Source of the DNA: Pseudomonas orientalis
Lineage (GTDB): Bacteria; Pseudomonadota; Gammaproteobacteria; Pseudomonadales; Pseudomonadaceae
NCBI RefSeq assembly: GCF_002934065.1
Contig: NZ_CP018049.1
Coordinates: forward strand, 3,470,501-3,534,500
DNA length: 64,000 nucleotides
Direction of reading: 5' to 3'
In this document: piece after piece, positions 63,327 to 64,000 of the stretch
Layout of the letters: the number at the start of each line of letters is the position of its first letter
Numbering within the stretch: the first letter of the stretch is position 1
The notes under the pieces: generated by a model
Database searches by the model: none
What the model was told of the DNA's origin: nothing
The model's input: the letters and a program-made list of their open reading frames with translations, nothing else
Position numbers and translations under genes: made by a program

Positions 63327-64000
63327 TCAGCGTCTCTTCAGGTAACCGCTGGTTGAGCTGCGGCGTTGTGGGGTTGCAGCGGGTCGCGGTTGAACGACCG
63401 AAGCGACGGCTTGCGGTGCCGGCTGCGGCGGCGCAGGGGACTGCTCGACCACTGTCACGCGTTCAGCCTCAATCACTTTTTCATCGAACAGACCGGCCTG
63501 GGCCAGCGAGTTACGAACCCGTTCCCAGTCATGTTCCTGGTACCGGTTGATGCCGAGGTAATGCGCCATTGCCAGGCAGTACACCATCAGGTCGAGCGCT
63601 TCGTTTCGTTCGGCTTTGCCCTTGATCCACTCAATACGCTTGTGACCGCGCACGTACTTGGCGACCTTGCGCTCGGCCACGCACTGGGCGAAGAACTCGT
63701 CCGGCAGGTCATTGGCGAAATGCAAAGCCCCTGGACCGGACTCGAACTGGTAGCGGTTGTAGATCCAATCCTTTGCGGTGTCGGTACCGACAAACCAAAG
63801 CTCGGCGCCGCCGCGTTCGGTCTGGCCCTTCCAGGTCACGTCGACCATGGACGGCCGCTGAGCGATCACCGGCTTACCGGGCTTGCTCGCGCCCTTGATG
63901 GCGAAGATGTTGCGCCAGCGTCGTACGCGGCAGAACTGGTAGACCTCGTCGGTGTGGTGACCACCCGAGTCGACCGCAACCGCGAGAATGCCCAGGCCAA
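63327..64000 (-). CDS. Terminase large subunit (gpA type), partial at the window edge
   Basis: The C-terminal 223 residues are visible and the frame is open to the right edge. The nuclease part reads LAVAVDSGGHHTDEVYQFCR, RRWRNIFAIKGASKPGKPVI, and ELWFVGTDTAKDWIYNRYQF, matching lambda-like terminases (GpA). A low-complexity Pro/Gln/Ala tail (VVEQSPAPPQPAPQAVASVV) follows the nuclease. An internal GTG at 63869 is not the start. Confidence 0.92.
   Translation of the reverse strand, partial: GLGILAVAVDSGGHHTDEVYQFCRVRRWRNIFAIKGASKPGKPVIAQRPSMVDVTWKGQTERGGAELWFVGTDTAKDWIYNRYQFESGPGALHFANDLPDEFFAQCVAERKVAKYVRGHKRIEWIKGKAERNEALDLMVYCLAMAHYLGINRYQEHDWERVRNSLAQAGLFDEKVIEAERVTVVEQSPAPPQPAPQAVASVVQPRPAATPQRRSSTSGYLKRR

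Noticed and set aside
63327..63869. Short 180-codon gene starting at GTG 63869
   Set aside because: The frame is open through to the window edge and matches terminase, so this is only the end of a longer gene.

Overview
The window is a piece of a Pseudomonas chromosome, most likely from the P. fluorescens group. The coding sequence is GC-rich, and the gene families are typical of the genus. The 'gggggcaagccccctcccaca' type of REP palindrome occurs singly and as inverted pairs at about 0.4, 4.9, 8.9 and 15.3 kb, and a second REP family ('taggagcgagcttgctcgcg') occurs at 10.8 kb. Identifications come from reading the sequence and remembered family features; no database search was run.

Region 1 (0.5-31.2 kb) is chromosomal. 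It starts with a lipoprotein, a SotB-type sugar exporter, and an SBF-type transporter with a divergent AraC regulator. A zinc alcohol dehydrogenase follows, then a two-gene unit of an NPPY methyltransferase and a haem-oxygenase-like diiron-type protein. A six-gene ABC importer of the GlpSTPQUV (glycerol/polyol) type sits head to head with a sigma-54 activator. The intergenic space between them holds a -24/-12 promoter and an array of TGAACA repeats. After a TonB-dependent receptor comes a complete aldoxime-nitrile-amide pathway: haem aldoxime dehydratase, an outer-membrane channel, an amidase-signature amidase, Fe-type nitrile hydratase alpha and beta, and its CobW-type activator. A divergent AraC/XylS regulator borders this cluster. 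Identical paired 21-bp repeats upstream of both the aldoxime dehydratase and the amidase suggest the operator of that regulator. A chemoreceptor and a proline/alanine-rich lipoprotein close the region.

Region 2 (31.4-42.4 kb) is accessory DNA with lower GC. It holds 3' fragments of a tRNA-Ser(TGA) gene acting as attachment-site relics, a decayed tyrosine integrase next to one of them, phage gene remnants, a frameshifted VOC-family pseudogene, and small membrane proteins of unknown function. It also holds a complete IS3-family element, a 3' half of a second tRNA, an HBM-type chemoreceptor, an XRE regulator with its own promoter, and a chain of tiny overlapping open frames.

Region 3 (42.5 kb to the right edge) is the late region of a myovirus prophage, all on the minus strand and read from right to left. 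The head module is lambda-like (terminase, gpW-type joining protein, portal, ClpP-type protease, gpD decorator, gpE capsid). The tail module is P2-like (gpV, gpW, gpJ, gpI, fibre, fibre chaperone, sheath, tube, E/E' chaperone, tape measure, gpU, gpX, gpD), followed by a GH19 lysozyme, Rz/Rz1 spanins and a Dam-type methylase. Several intrinsic-terminator hairpins punctuate the late genes, one of them inside the lysozyme coding sequence. The tail chaperone is internally duplicated, and the tape measure carries about 13 proline-arginine repeats. The terminase gene runs off the right edge; no integrase or holin was found in the window.
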